A model generated the notes under the pieces. It saw only the letters and a list, made by a program, of their open reading frames with translations. It was not told the origin of the DNA and searched no databases. DNA of 64,000 nt, taken from Pseudomonas sp. (GTDB taxonomy: Bacteria > Pseudomonadota > Gammaproteobacteria > Pseudomonadales > Pseudomonadaceae). Shown here one piece after another: positions 8,620 through 17,072 of this stretch. A program made the translations under genes and the position numbers. Within the stretch, counting starts at the first letter, position 1; the number at the start of each line of letters is the position of its first letter. Location: the NCBI RefSeq assembly GCF_030150285.1, contig NZ_JASLGE010000023.1, positions 17,400-81,399 on the forward strand. The letters are read 5' to 3'.

Positions 8620-10026
8620 CTAGTGAGGCACTCGGCTCAACCCTGCGACGCTCGAGGCTTTGCGCTCACGCTTGAGCATGCGCCGCATCTTCCACTCGAA
8701 CGCCAGCGTCAAACTTACGGCCGCGCATGCCAGGCCCAACGCCAAGCCCCACCACACGCCAGTTGGCCCCCAATTGAAGGTGAAGGCCAGTGACCAGGCC
8801 ATCGGGGCACCAATCGCCCAATAACAGAACAACCCGACCCAAAAGGTTGTCTTCGCGTCCTTGAGCCCGCGAATGGCCCCCATTGCGATGGTTTGTGTGC
8901 CGTCAAACAGTTCAAACCAGGCGGCCACGGCCAACAGGCTCACGGCCAGCTCAAACACGGGCCGGAACGCCGGGTCGTTGTAGTCCAGGAACAAGCCGAC
9001 CAGTTCGTTGGGCCAGAACCAGAACACCACTGAAAAACCAAGCATGGTGGCCGCACCAAAGCCAATACCCACCCGGCCTGCCAGCCGTGCGCCCAGCAAA
9101 TCACCGCCGCCATAATGCTGGCCAATACGCATGGTGATGGCATACGACATGCCCGCCGGTACCATAAAGGCCGCCGACACGATCTGTAGCGCGATCTGAT
9201 GGGCCGCCAGTTGAGTGCTGCCCATCGTGCCCATGCACAGTGCCGCAAACGCAAACAACCCGACTTCGACGGCATAGGTTCCCCCAATCGGCAGCCCCAA
9301 GCGCCACAATTCGCGCAAGTAGGTCAGATTGATCCGCATCAGGCCTTTTCGAATCGGGTACGCGTCGTAGGCCGAATGCCAGCGGATATACCAGGCCAGC
9401 CCCAGCGCCATGCAGGACGCGACAATGGCCGTGACCAGACCGATCCCCATCAGACCCAGTTTCGGCAACCCGAACATACCGGTAATCAGCGCATAGTTGA
9501 GCAGGAAGTTAGCCACGGTGCCGATCACACTGATGACCATCACCGGCACCGGCCGGCCCATGGCGCTGGTAAACCCGCGCAGGGCCATAAATGACATGTA
9601 GCCCGGCAAGGCAAGGGGCAGCAGCATCAAGAACTCGCCGGCCATTTCCACGTTACTTGGCGTTTGCCCAAATAACAGCAGCACCGGCTTGATGTTCCAC
9701 AGCAGAATGCTGCCGCCCAGCGCCAGGCCCCAGGCCAGCCACAGCCCGGCCTGCGTCAGTCGCGTGGCCCCCTCAATGTCGCCCGCGCCCTGGCGGATGG
9801 ACACCAGCGTGCCAACGGCCGCAATCACCCCCAGGCAAAAAATCGATACAAACGAGTAGCTGGCCGCTCCCAGACTTCCGCCTGCCAAGGCTTCGGGGCT
9901 CAGGCGCGCCATCATTAGCGTGTCGGTCAGCACCATCAGCATATGCGCCAACTGCGAGGCGACCAGCGGCCCTGCCAGCCGCAAAATGGCCCAGAGTTCA
10001 GTACGTGCTGGATGCTGTTTGGTCAT
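8620..10026 (-). CDS. MATE-family multidrug/sodium antiporter
   Basis: 468 aa with twelve hydrophobic segments in two pseudo-symmetric halves, typical of NorM/PmpM exporters that extrude cationic drugs in exchange for Na+ or H+. The N-terminus (LAGPLVASQLAHMLMVLTDT) carries the family's first-helix pattern, and GRPVPVM / GTVANFLLNYALI follow in the first half. It starts at ATG 10026 and is divergent from a LysR regulator, the same arrangement as PA5294-PA5293 in P. aeruginosa. The regulator may control it (inference). Confidence 0.9.
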   Translation of the reverse strand: MTKQHPARTELWAILRLAGPLVASQLAHMLMVLTDTLMMARLSPEALAGGSLGAASYSFVSIFCLGVIAAVGTLVSIRQGAGDIEGATRLTQAGLWLAWGLALGGSILLWNIKPVLLLFGQTPSNVEMAGEFLMLLPLALPGYMSFMALRGFTSAMGRPVPVMVISVIGTVANFLLNYALITGMFGLPKLGLMGIGLVTAIVASCMALGLAWYIRWHSAYDAYPIRKGLMRINLTYLRELWRLGLPIGGTYAVEVGLFAFAALCMGTMGSTQLAAHQIALQIVSAAFMVPAGMSYAITMRIGQHYGGGDLLGARLAGRVGIGFGAATMLGFSVVFWFWPNELVGLFLDYNDPAFRPVFELAVSLLAVAAWFELFDGTQTIAMGAIRGLKDAKTTFWVGLFCYWAIGAPMAWSLAFTFNWGPTGVWWGLALGLACAAVSLTLAFEWKMRRMLKRERKASSVAGLSRVPH

Positions 10027-10110
10027 CGGTCATAATTCTTAAGGTACGTGAAAAGGCCTGATTTTCGGCGTGTTGGGTCTTTTTAGCAAAGGGATAAAAA
10101 CGATCTATGG

Positions 10111-10127
10111 CATGAGTAATACTCATG
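10111..10127. promoter_or_regulatory. LysR-type operator (T-N11-A palindrome)
   Basis: CATGAGT-AAT-ACTCATG is a perfect 7-bp inverted repeat containing the T-N11-A core (T 10113, A 10125) of LysR-type regulator boxes. It lies 52 bp before the chosen LysR start and 84 bp before the MATE start, in the divergent intergenic region. Placing the LysR start at 10179 rather than at the ATG inside this palindrome leaves the operator non-coding. Confidence 0.6.
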
Positions 10128-10178
10128 GATTACGCTGTCGCTCAAACGACTGTCCGTTGTAGGACCGGAATATTCCTC

Positions 10179-11099
10179 ATGCCTCGTAACCTTCCTCCGT
10201 TGTATGCCTTGCGCGCGTTTGAAGCGGCCGCCCGCCACAGCTCGTTTACTCGCGCAGGAGAAGAGCTTTCGATCACACAGAGCGCGGTCAGCCGACACAT
10301 CAAAACGCTGGAGGCGCACTTTGCCTGCCGGTTGTTTCAACGCAACGGCCGCACCTTGCAACTCACCGAAGCCGCTCGTCTGTTGCTGCCCGGCGTACGC
10401 GAAGGCTTCAGCGCCCTGGAGCGCGCCTGCACTACCTTGCGCGCCGAAGATGACATCTTGCGCATGAAAGCCCCCTCAACACTGACCATGCGCTGGCTAC
10501 TGGCCCGCTTGAGCCGCTTTCGGCATTTACAGGCGGGTAACGAGGTGCAACTGACCAGCGCGTGGATGGACATCGACCATGTGGACTTCAACCAAGAGCC
10601 TTTTGACTGCGCGGTGTTGCTCAGCAACGGCCATTTTCCGCCCGACTGGGAAGCCACGTTATTGTTCCCGGAGATGCTGATCCCCGTGGGTGCACCGACG
10701 CGGCCTGACGATCAGCCATGGGATTTCCAGCGCCTGGCGGCGACCGAATTGCTGCACCCCACGCCCGACCGCCGCGACTGGCGCCGCTGGCTCGACTGCA
10801 TGGGCCTGGCCGGGCAGGTCTCGCTCAAGGGCGGGCAAGTGTTCGATACGCTGGAACTGGGCATGATTGCGGCCGCCCGGGGCTACGGTGTCTCGATGGG
10901 TGACTTGCTGATGGTTGCCGAAGACGTGGCTCAGGGCCGCTTGAGCTTGCCATTTCCGGTGGCCGTGGCCAGCGGCGAAAGTTACTACCTGGTGTGGCCC
11001 AAAACCCGTCCCGGCGGCGAACGTCTGCGCCGCCTCAGCGACTTTCTGCACAGCGAAGTCACGGCAATGGAACTCCCCGCCGTCAAACACGTGTTATAG
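10179..11099 (+). CDS. LysR-family transcriptional regulator (GcvA-like)
   Basis: 306 aa. The N-terminal winged HTH reads LYALRAFEAAARHSSFTRAG then ELSITQSAVSRHIKTLE, the GcvA/AmpR-type signature, followed by a periplasmic-binding-like effector domain (about 90-300). An upstream in-frame ATG at 10125 would add 18 unrelated residues and overlap the palindromic operator, so ATG 10179 is preferred even though its Shine-Dalgarno is weak. Likely autoregulated and a candidate regulator of the divergent MATE pump. Effector unknown. Confidence 0.88.
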   Translation: MPRNLPPLYALRAFEAAARHSSFTRAGEELSITQSAVSRHIKTLEAHFACRLFQRNGRTLQLTEAARLLLPGVREGFSALERACTTLRAEDDILRMKAPSTLTMRWLLARLSRFRHLQAGNEVQLTSAWMDIDHVDFNQEPFDCAVLLSNGHFPPDWEATLLFPEMLIPVGAPTRPDDQPWDFQRLAATELLHPTPDRRDWRRWLDCMGLAGQVSLKGGQVFDTLELGMIAAARGYGVSMGDLLMVAEDVAQGRLSLPFPVAVASGESYYLVWPKTRPGGERLRRLSDFLHSEVTAMELPAVKHVL

Positions 11100-11149
11100 G
11101 CCGCCATTCGAAACAGGCGTCAGCGCTGTCGGAACCTGATGGTAAATAA

Positions 11150-12643
11150 TCAGCGGTTATCGGGCCGGTATTGCAACGCTTCGGCCACATGTCTACGCGC
11201 GATGCGGTCCTCTTGCTCTAGGTCCGCCAACGTGCGCGCCACTTTCAACAAACGGTGCGCGGCCCTCAGCGACAGGTTCATCCGCTCGCACGCCGCCTCC
11301 AGCCAGGCGCTGTCCACGTCATCCAGGGTGCACTGACTGCGCACGCCCGGCAGGTCGAGGCAGGCATTGGCACAGCCCTGGCGCTGTATCTGCCGCCTGC
11401 GGGCTGCGGCGACCAACGCCGCCGCGCTGGCCGTGGTGTCGCCGCAAACCAGGGGCGGGTTGAGCGACGTGGTTTCGCGGGCCACCGTGAGGTGTAAATC
11501 AATGCGATCGAGCAGCGGCCCTGAGAGTTTGTTGCGGTAACGCTGAATCTGATCCGGGGTGCAACGGCAGCGGCCCGTGGGCTCGCCAAGGTACCCACAG
11601 GGGCAAGGGTTCATGGCGGCCACCAATTGAAAGCGCGCCGGAAAACGGGTTCGGTCTCGAGCACGGGCGATCACAATAAAGCCCGACTCCATGGGCTCTC
11701 TCAAGACCTCCAGCACTTTGCGGTCGAACTCAGGCAACTCATCGAGAAACAGCACCCCGTGATGGGCCAGGGTAATTTCACCAGGTTGCGGTTTCGAACC
11801 GCCTCCGACCAATGCCGGGCCCGAGGCCGAGTGGTGCGGTTGGCGAAAGGGGCGCTGTGGCCAGCTGGCCAGTGGCACATGGCTGGCAACGGACTGAATG
11901 GCCGCCACTTCCAGGGCTTCATGCTCATCAAGGGGTGGCAACAGGCCGGGCAAACGGCTGGCCAGCAAGGTTTTACCGGTGCCCGGTGGCCCGGTAAATA
12001 ACAGGTTGTGACTGCCGGCGGCGGCGATCAAGAGTGCACGCTTGGCCGACAGTTGGCCTTGTACGTCGCTCAAATCGGGGTACGGCTTGCTCACGTTCAA
12101 CAAGCCGCTGGCCACATAAGGCTCGATCACGGCGCGCCCGGCAAAATGCGCCACCACTTGAAGCAGGTGCTCGACCGCGATCACCGTTAACCCTGAAGCC
12201 AGGCTGGCCTCTTCGGCATTTGCCAGCGGCACGACCAGCGCCCGGCCCGCCGCCCGGGCGGCCAATGCCGCGGGCAGTACGCCGCGTACCGGCCGAATTG
12301 CGCCCGACAAGGCCAGCTCGCCCAAACACTCGATATGTTCCAGCGCCACCGCCGGCAATTGCCCACTGGCAGCCAGTATTCCCAGCGCGATGGCCACATC
12401 AAAACGCCCACCGTCCTTGGGCAGATCGGCGGGGGCCAAATTGAGGGTGATGCGCCGTGCGGGGAAATCAAAACCGGCATTAATGATGGCGCTGCGCACC
12501 CGGTCCTTGCTTTCCTTGACCGCCGTTTCGGGCAGCCCGACCAGTGTCAGCGCAGGCAAACCATTGGCAAGGTGCACCTCGACCGTGACGGACGGGGCTT
12601 CCACACCCACCTGGGCGCGACTGTAAACGATGGCCAGCGACAT
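11150..12643 (-). CDS. yifB: YifB/ComM-family AAA+ ATPase (Mg-chelatase-like)
   Basis: 497 aa. Order: an N-terminal Lon-protease-like fold (1-175, with LVGLPETAVKESKDRVRSA), an AAA+ Mg-chelatase domain with Walker A TGPPGTGKT near 218 and Walker B LFLDELPEF near 300, the conserved HHSASGPALVGGG and CNPCPCGYLG-type cysteine block, and a C-terminal Mg-chelatase domain. ComM homologues are branch-migration helicases that help natural transformation. The start ATG 12643 has GGAG upstream. The neighbour ubiK gene is separated here by the inserted catabolic cluster. Confidence 0.92.
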   Translation of the reverse strand: MSLAIVYSRAQVGVEAPSVTVEVHLANGLPALTLVGLPETAVKESKDRVRSAIINAGFDFPARRITLNLAPADLPKDGGRFDVAIALGILAASGQLPAVALEHIECLGELALSGAIRPVRGVLPAALAARAAGRALVVPLANAEEASLASGLTVIAVEHLLQVVAHFAGRAVIEPYVASGLLNVSKPYPDLSDVQGQLSAKRALLIAAAGSHNLLFTGPPGTGKTLLASRLPGLLPPLDEHEALEVAAIQSVASHVPLASWPQRPFRQPHHSASGPALVGGGSKPQPGEITLAHHGVLFLDELPEFDRKVLEVLREPMESGFIVIARARDRTRFPARFQLVAAMNPCPCGYLGEPTGRCRCTPDQIQRYRNKLSGPLLDRIDLHLTVARETTSLNPPLVCGDTTASAAALVAAARRRQIQRQGCANACLDLPGVRSQCTLDDVDSAWLEAACERMNLSLRAAHRLLKVARTLADLEQEDRIARRHVAEALQYRPDNR

Positions 12644-12771
12644 GACTCACTCCTTGAGTTCACAAAAAACGCATCCTGCGCGCATTGACGATCAAGGACA
12701 GAGTGGAATGGATACGGGATGTGACTTCACAGGCGAGGGCTGAGGGTGTTTGCCACAGCCCTGCGCGGTCT

Positions 12772-13356
12772 CTAGCGCCGCCCCGATCTAGCGCCGGATT
12801 TGAGCTGTGTCCAGAGTTTGGCGAGCACCTTTTGCAGCACTTGGCATTCCGCTTCATCGAGGCCGCTGGTCAGCGATTCGCACATTTCCCAAAATGCCGG
12901 CAGCGCCTGGTTCAATAACGTTCGCCCTTCGTCGGTCAGCTCCAGTGCAAAGCTGCGCCGGTCTTCGGTGCTCAACTTGCGCCGGAGCAAGTCGCGCTTT
13001 TCCAGCCAATCCAGCAAACCGGTCACCGTGGAGCGGGTCACGCCGAAATACTCAGCGATGTTGGATGGCGTGATCGCTTGACTCTCCACCAGGCCGCGCT
13101 CGGCCAGACCGAAGAACATCAGTACATCAAACTTGCTCTCAGACAGCCCAAACGGCGCGAGGCGGGTATTGGCGCTCTGTTCGATGTCGTCGCACAGCCA
13201 CAGCATCAATAGACCGAGCCCTGCGCGGGTGTGGCTGGTGCTTTCGGCGGCGCTGGCGCGCATCAGCGCCAAGTGCGGACGCGTCGCGTCAAGAGCCGTC
13301 AAGGACTGCGGGCAGCGTTCAGCCGGCGTGGAGGTGGGTGTTTTCGACTGGCGCAT
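12772..13356 (-). CDS. MarR-family transcriptional regulator, HpaR-like
   Basis: About 194 aa. A winged HTH is visible at ITPSNIAEYFGVTRSTVTGLL with the wing DRRSFALELTDEGR, the standard MarR layout. Start is uncertain: ATG 13356 and ATG 13398 both lack a clear Shine-Dalgarno, and the longer open frame runs back into the divergent gene. It faces an operon with hydratase and aldolase genes of the homoprotocatechuate type, so a role as repressor of that operon, relieved by an aromatic or dienoate ligand, is likely (inference from HpaR). Confidence 0.8.
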   Translation of the reverse strand: MRQSKTPTSTPAERCPQSLTALDATRPHLALMRASAAESTSHTRAGLGLLMLWLCDDIEQSANTRLAPFGLSESKFDVLMFFGLAERGLVESQAITPSNIAEYFGVTRSTVTGLLDWLEKRDLLRRKLSTEDRRSFALELTDEGRTLLNQALPAFWEMCESLTSGLDEAECQVLQKVLAKLWTQLKSGARSGRR

Positions 13357-13417
13357 GAAGGGTGAAGGCCACGGGGAAGGTTGCCAATCATAACCCATGG
13401 AAATAGTATTGTTTGCG

Positions 13418-13448
13418 TATAATACGCCTAACGTACTATCTTGATAGT
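13418..13448. promoter_or_regulatory. Divergent promoter with MarR-type palindromic operator
   Basis: A perfect inverted repeat ACTATC-TT-GATAGT lies at 13435-13448. A TATAAT -10 for the rightward operon sits at 13418-13423, and on the other strand TATTAT (13424-13419) can serve the regulator. The palindrome would cover the start of the rightward transcript and the -35 zone of the leftward one, fitting repression of both. No good -35 hexamer is visible in either direction. Confidence 0.6.
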
Positions 13449-13501
13449 GCCTCGTAACAACCGCGGCTGAACCTCGACCAAAAACTCCCAAGGAATCTGT
13501 A

Positions 13502-13960
13502 ATGCCCATGAACGTCATTGAATTGCACCACGTTGGCTTTGGCGTCGACCATGCACAGGCCGATGCCATGCTGGATTTCTACCGCGACGTACTGGCCCTG
13601 CCGCAAGACCCGGCCCGCTGGAAGATCCCCGGCATCTACGGCTCGTGGTTCAACCTGCCCAATGGCACCCAACTGCACATTCTCGGCTGCGAAGGCGTTT
13701 CCCGGTACGCCAAGCGGCCGGACCAGGACCCGGTCGCGAACCACTTCGCCCTTGCCGTCGAGGACGTACTCGCCGCCGAGCAAGAGTTGCTGGAGCGCGG
13801 TATCGAGTACTTCACCCTCGATAACGTGGCCTCCCCCAACCTCAAGCAGTTGTTCCTGCGCGACCCGGCAGGAAACCTGATCGAACTGCACCAGGCCACC
13901 GCCCGCAGCGCTGGCGTCGCGGCGAGCGAGCAGCAAACCGGCCCCACCGACAATCGCTGA
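13502..13960 (+). CDS. VOC-superfamily metalloprotein (glyoxalase/extradiol dioxygenase fold)
   Basis: 152 aa, two beta-alpha-beta-beta-beta units. Metal ligands of the VOC fold are visible: His in ELHHVGFGV (near 10), His in NHFALAV (near 80) and Glu in GNLIELHQ (near 125). Start ATG 13502 has AAGGA at 8 nt. First gene of the operon with a flavin reductase, a hydratase and an aldolase. This position suggests catalysis on an aromatic or ring-cleavage compound. It is shorter than classical type I extradiol dioxygenases (about 300 aa), so a glyoxalase-like or isomerase role is equally possible. Confidence 0.8.
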   Translation: MPMNVIELHHVGFGVDHAQADAMLDFYRDVLALPQDPARWKIPGIYGSWFNLPNGTQLHILGCEGVSRYAKRPDQDPVANHFALAVEDVLAAEQELLERGIEYFTLDNVASPNLKQLFLRDPAGNLIELHQATARSAGVAASEQQTGPTDNR

Positions 13961-13984
13961 ATGTGTAGCCAGCAGGAGTGAGAC

Positions 13985-14695
13985 ATGTATTTCGATATGA
14001 AGGCTTTGACCGGCGAGCAACGCAGCAACCTGGTGCACTCCACGGTGATTCCCCGGCCCATTGCCTGGGTGAGTTCGTGCAGCGCTTCGGGGGCGATCAA
14101 CGTCGCGCCGTTTTCGTTTTTCAATGTGATGTCCGGGGACCCACCGTTGCTGTGCCTGTGCATTGGTTCGCGCGCGGGCGAACCCAAAGACACGGCGCGC
14201 AACATCGTCGAGCGCGGTGAATTTGTGGTCAATCTGGTCTCGGCAAATATGGCTGGGCGCATGGCCATCACTTCAATTGATTTTGAGGCTGGGCTCAATG
14301 AAGCCGAGGAGGCCGGGCTCGACATGCTCCCGAGCCAGCAAATCGGGGTGCCGCGCATCGGTTCGAGCCCGTGCTCGATGGAGTGCCGGGTGCGTCAGTT
14401 GATCGATATCGACGGTGTGCGAACCTTCGTGTTGGCAGACATCGTCGGCGTGCACCTGTGTGACGAAGCGGTCACCGATGTCACGCGGATGTTTATCGAC
14501 CCCTTGCCAATGGCCCTGATCGGGCGCTTGCACAGCCCCGGCTGGTACTGCGAAGTGTCACCCGATTTCCAGCTCTCCACGCCCACGCTCCCGCAATGGC
14601 AGGCCCTGAAAGCTCAAGGGCAAACGCAGCATTTGTTGAACTGGCAAGCCCCACGCCCGGCACATTCTGGAGGCCGCGATGCTGAATGCAATTGA
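13985..14695 (+). CDS. Flavin reductase-like FMN-binding protein
   Basis: 236 aa with the flavin-reductase-like split-barrel fold (PF01613 type). Landmarks: TVIPRPIAWVSS near residue 22, NVAPFSFFNVMS near 40, and GEPKDTARNIVERGEFVVNLV near 70-90, all typical of the flavoredoxin branch. Start ATG with GGAG upstream; it overlaps the next gene by 17 bp, suggesting translational coupling. In related clusters such proteins supply reduced flavin to a monooxygenase, but no monooxygenase is adjacent, so the partner is missing or elsewhere. Confidence 0.8.
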   Translation: MYFDMKALTGEQRSNLVHSTVIPRPIAWVSSCSASGAINVAPFSFFNVMSGDPPLLCLCIGSRAGEPKDTARNIVERGEFVVNLVSANMAGRMAITSIDFEAGLNEAEEAGLDMLPSQQIGVPRIGSSPCSMECRVRQLIDIDGVRTFVLADIVGVHLCDEAVTDVTRMFIDPLPMALIGRLHSPGWYCEVSPDFQLSTPTLPQWQALKAQGQTQHLLNWQAPRPAHSGGRDAECN

Positions 14696-15482
14696 CGTGC
14701 GCCAAAGCGCCGAACGCCTGGACAGCGCCGAGCGCTCTCGCGAGCAGATTCGCCAACTCTCGCTAAGCCATCCCGAGATGAGCATCACCGATGCCTATGC
14801 CATCCAGCGGGCCTGGGTGCAGATCAAACTTGCCCGTGGCCGGCGGATCATCGGCCACAAAATCGGCCTCACCTCAAGGGCGATGCAAATGGCCTCCCAG
14901 ATTGATGAGCCCGACTACGGCGTGCTGCTTGATGACATGCTCTGGGACGACGGCGGTGAAATCCCCCGCGAGCGGTTAATCCGGCCTCGGGTGGAGGTGG
15001 AACTGGCCTTCATCCTGAACCGTCGGTTGGCGGGCGAGCAGGTGACCTTGCTGGATGTGCTCGATGCCACCCGTTATGTGGTGCCTGCGCTGGAGATTAT
15101 CGATGCGCGCTCCGAACAGCTCGACCGTGACACTCAGCGGCCGCGCCGGGTGGTCGACACGATTGCCGACAATGCGGCCAACGCCGGGGTCATCCTCGGC
15201 GGACGTCCGGTACGCGTCGATGACCTCGACCTGCGCTGGGTGGGTGCCCTGCTGATGCGTAACGGCGTGATCGAGGAGACCGGCCTGGCGGCAGGCGTGC
15301 TCAATCACCCTGCCAACGGCGTTGCCTGGCTGTGCCGCCGCCTGGCCGCGTTCGACAGTGGCCTGGAACCGGGACACATCGTGCTCTCGGGCTCTTTCAC
15401 CCGCCCGGTGCACGCCCACGCAGGCGACACCTTTCATGCCGATTTCGGCCCGCTGGGCAGCGTCGGCTGTCGCTTCGTCTGA
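14679..15482 (+). CDS. hpaH: 2-oxo-hept-3-ene-1,7-dioate hydratase-like enzyme
   Basis: 267 aa, fumarylacetoacetase-fold hydratase (MhpD/HpaH family) adding water to a 2-oxo-alkenoate in meta-cleavage pathways. Visible blocks: GHKIGLTSRAMQ near 67, DYGVLLDDML near 88, the metal-binding Glu pair in RPRVEVELAFIL near 108, and the C-terminal LSGSFTRPVHAHAGD. Start ATG 14679 with TGGAGG at 5 nt. Followed directly by an HpaI-type aldolase, the next step in the homoprotocatechuate pathway. The gene symbol reflects family and context; substrate could be a relative of the canonical one. Confidence 0.82.
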   Translation: MLNAIDVRQSAERLDSAERSREQIRQLSLSHPEMSITDAYAIQRAWVQIKLARGRRIIGHKIGLTSRAMQMASQIDEPDYGVLLDDMLWDDGGEIPRERLIRPRVEVELAFILNRRLAGEQVTLLDVLDATRYVVPALEIIDARSEQLDRDTQRPRRVVDTIADNAANAGVILGGRPVRVDDLDLRWVGALLMRNGVIEETGLAAGVLNHPANGVAWLCRRLAAFDSGLEPGHIVLSGSFTRPVHAHAGDTFHADFGPLGSVGCRFV

Positions 15483-15506
15483 TCCTTCACTCCTCAGGAG
15501 GTAGCC

Positions 15507-16271
15507 ATGCATAACCCCTTCAAACAAGCGCTTAGCAAGGGCGATCCGTTGATCGGCCTGTGGCTGGGCCTGGCCAATGCCTACACGGCCGAGCTGCTCG
15601 GTGGCAGCGGATACGACTGGCTGGTGATCGACAACGAGCACGCTCCCAATACCGTGCCCTCGACCCTCGCGCAACTGCAGGCCCTGGCAGCCAGCACAGC
15701 CTACGCCGTAGTCCGAGCCGCCAGTGATGACAGCGTAGAAATAAAACGCCTGCTTGATCTGGGTGCTCAGACGCTGCTGATCCCGATGGTCGAAAGCGCC
15801 GGGCAAGCGGCGCGGATCGTCGCCGCAACGCGCTACCCGCCAGAGGGAATACGCGGGGTCGGCGCGGCCTTGGCGCGCGCCTCGCGCTGGCAGCAAGTGC
15901 CCGATTACCTCGCCAGCGCTGATGCCCAACTCTGCACGCTGGTGCAGGTCGAAAGCAGGGCCGGCCTGCTGGCCCTGCCTGAGATTGCACGGGTTAACGG
16001 CGTAGACGGCGTATTCATCGGCCCCGCTGACCTCGCGGCGTCGCTGGGCCATTTGGGCGACCCCGGCCACCCTCACGTGCAACAAGCCATTACCACTGCC
16101 ATCGACGAGGTTCGTGAAGCCGGCAAGGCGGTGGGTATTCTCAGCGGCGACCCGGCGATGGCCCGCACCTATTTGCAACGCGGAGCGGTGTTTGTCGCCG
16201 TCGGATCAGACGTCGGGTTACTGTCGAACGGTGCCCGGGCCCTGCGCGAGTCGTTTCGCGATATCGCGTAA
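15507..16271 (+). CDS. hpaI: 4-hydroxy-2-oxoheptanedioate aldolase-like enzyme
   Basis: 254 aa, class II HpcH/HpaI aldolase. Motifs: GLWLGLANAYTAELLGGSG near the N-terminus, DWLVIDNEHAPN near 40, PMVESAGQAARIV near 95, the metal-site block VQVESRAGL (Glu) near 150 and FIGPADLAASLGH near 175. It would split the hydratase product into pyruvate and an aldehyde (succinic semialdehyde in the canonical pathway). Strong Shine-Dalgarno AGGAGG. Last gene of the operon, followed by a hairpin. Confidence 0.87.
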   Translation: MHNPFKQALSKGDPLIGLWLGLANAYTAELLGGSGYDWLVIDNEHAPNTVPSTLAQLQALAASTAYAVVRAASDDSVEIKRLLDLGAQTLLIPMVESAGQAARIVAATRYPPEGIRGVGAALARASRWQQVPDYLASADAQLCTLVQVESRAGLLALPEIARVNGVDGVFIGPADLAASLGHLGDPGHPHVQQAITTAIDEVREAGKAVGILSGDPAMARTYLQRGAVFVAVGSDVGLLSNGARALRESFRDIA

Positions 16272-16281
16272 GTGTTCGACC

Positions 16282-16323
16282 ATTATCCCCCGTGGCCTGT
16301 TTGCCAAAGCACGGGGGAATAGT
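16282..16323. terminator. Hairpin between convergent hpaI and VOC genes
   Basis: CCCCCGTG (16287-16294) pairs with CACGGGGG (16310-16317) around a 15-nt loop, flanked by partly complementary A/T-rich arms. There is no clear T tract, so it may act as a weak bidirectional terminator or an mRNA 3' end stabiliser. Confidence 0.5.
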
Positions 16324-16332
16324 CTCTGTCCG

Positions 16333-16767
16333 CTACAGCGTTTCTTGAAACGCTCTGTTCCCCAGATCTTCGGCAAACCGCAGCAGGTAGCCATCGGGGT
16401 CGAGCACCAAAAAGTTGCGCTCGCCAAACGCTCTGTCGTTGCTGCGATACCAACGTTCTTCCAGAGGTTTGCGCAAGCGTTGCCCTGCGGCTTCGAGGCG
16501 GGCGATCACATCGGGGGCGTTCGGGCATTTGATCGACAGGTTAATGCCCCGGCCAAAAGGCGCTTCGAGCGGCCCTACACGCCAGGGCGACTCGTCCGAA
16601 TAATCCTGCTCCAGCATCAACTGGCTGCCATGAAAGGACAGAAACGCAAAAAGATCCTCGGGCCGCTGGTACTCGATGCTAAAGCCGAGCACCTCCACGT
16701 AGAACTGCAAGCTGCGCTCAAGGTTCGAGACGATCATCTCAGGCACAAGCGGGTTCATCACAACCAT
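16333..16767 (-). CDS. VOC-family protein (glyoxalase/bleomycin resistance-like)
   Basis: 144 aa single VOC protein. It begins MVVMNPLVPEMIVSNLERSL, the standard opening of the bleomycin-resistance/lactoylglutathione-lyase-like family, and ends with FLVLDPDGYLLRFAED. The metal-ligand Glu of active glyoxalases near the C-terminus is not evident (LLRFAE), so binding rather than catalysis is possible. It stands alone, convergent with hpaI. Substrate unknown. Confidence 0.75.
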   Translation of the reverse strand: MVVMNPLVPEMIVSNLERSLQFYVEVLGFSIEYQRPEDLFAFLSFHGSQLMLEQDYSDESPWRVGPLEAPFGRGINLSIKCPNAPDVIARLEAAGQRLRKPLEERWYRSNDRAFGERNFLVLDPDGYLLRFAEDLGNRAFQETL

Positions 16768-16811
16768 TTAACACATCCCTGATTTAAGTCCCGGCGCACT
16801 GCCTTTGCACA

Positions 16812-17072
16812 TTACTGCTCGGGCGGCGCTAACCGGGCTTGCAGCTCGGCCACTTGGGCCTCCAGGCTTTCAAGGCGGGCACGGGTGCGCGCCAGTACGA
16901 CCATCTGGCTGTCGAATTCTTCGCGGCTCACCAGGTCCAGCTTGCTGAAGCCACTTTGCAGCAAGGCTTTGAACTGGCTTTCAATTTCGTTGCGCGGCAG
17001 CGCGGTTTCGCCACTGAACAAACGTGAAGCTTGGCCACTCAGGGCATCGAGAAGGTCTTTGGGCGCGAGCAT
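16812..17072 (-). CDS. ubiK: Ubiquinone biosynthesis accessory factor UbiK
   Basis: 86 aa, formerly YqiC/DUF526. The N-terminal part (MLAPKDLLDALSGQASRLF) is amphipathic and the last 35 residues (VLARTRARLESLEAQVAELQ) form a heptad coiled coil for trimerisation. UbiK helps assemble the Ubi complex for aerobic ubiquinone synthesis. Start ATG 17072 with GAGG upstream; a longer frame to 17159 adds proline-rich non-conserved sequence and is rejected. Lies beside glnK as in P. aeruginosa. Confidence 0.88.
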   Translation of the reverse strand: MLAPKDLLDALSGQASRLFSGETALPRNEIESQFKALLQSGFSKLDLVSREEFDSQMVVLARTRARLESLEAQVAELQARLAPPEQ

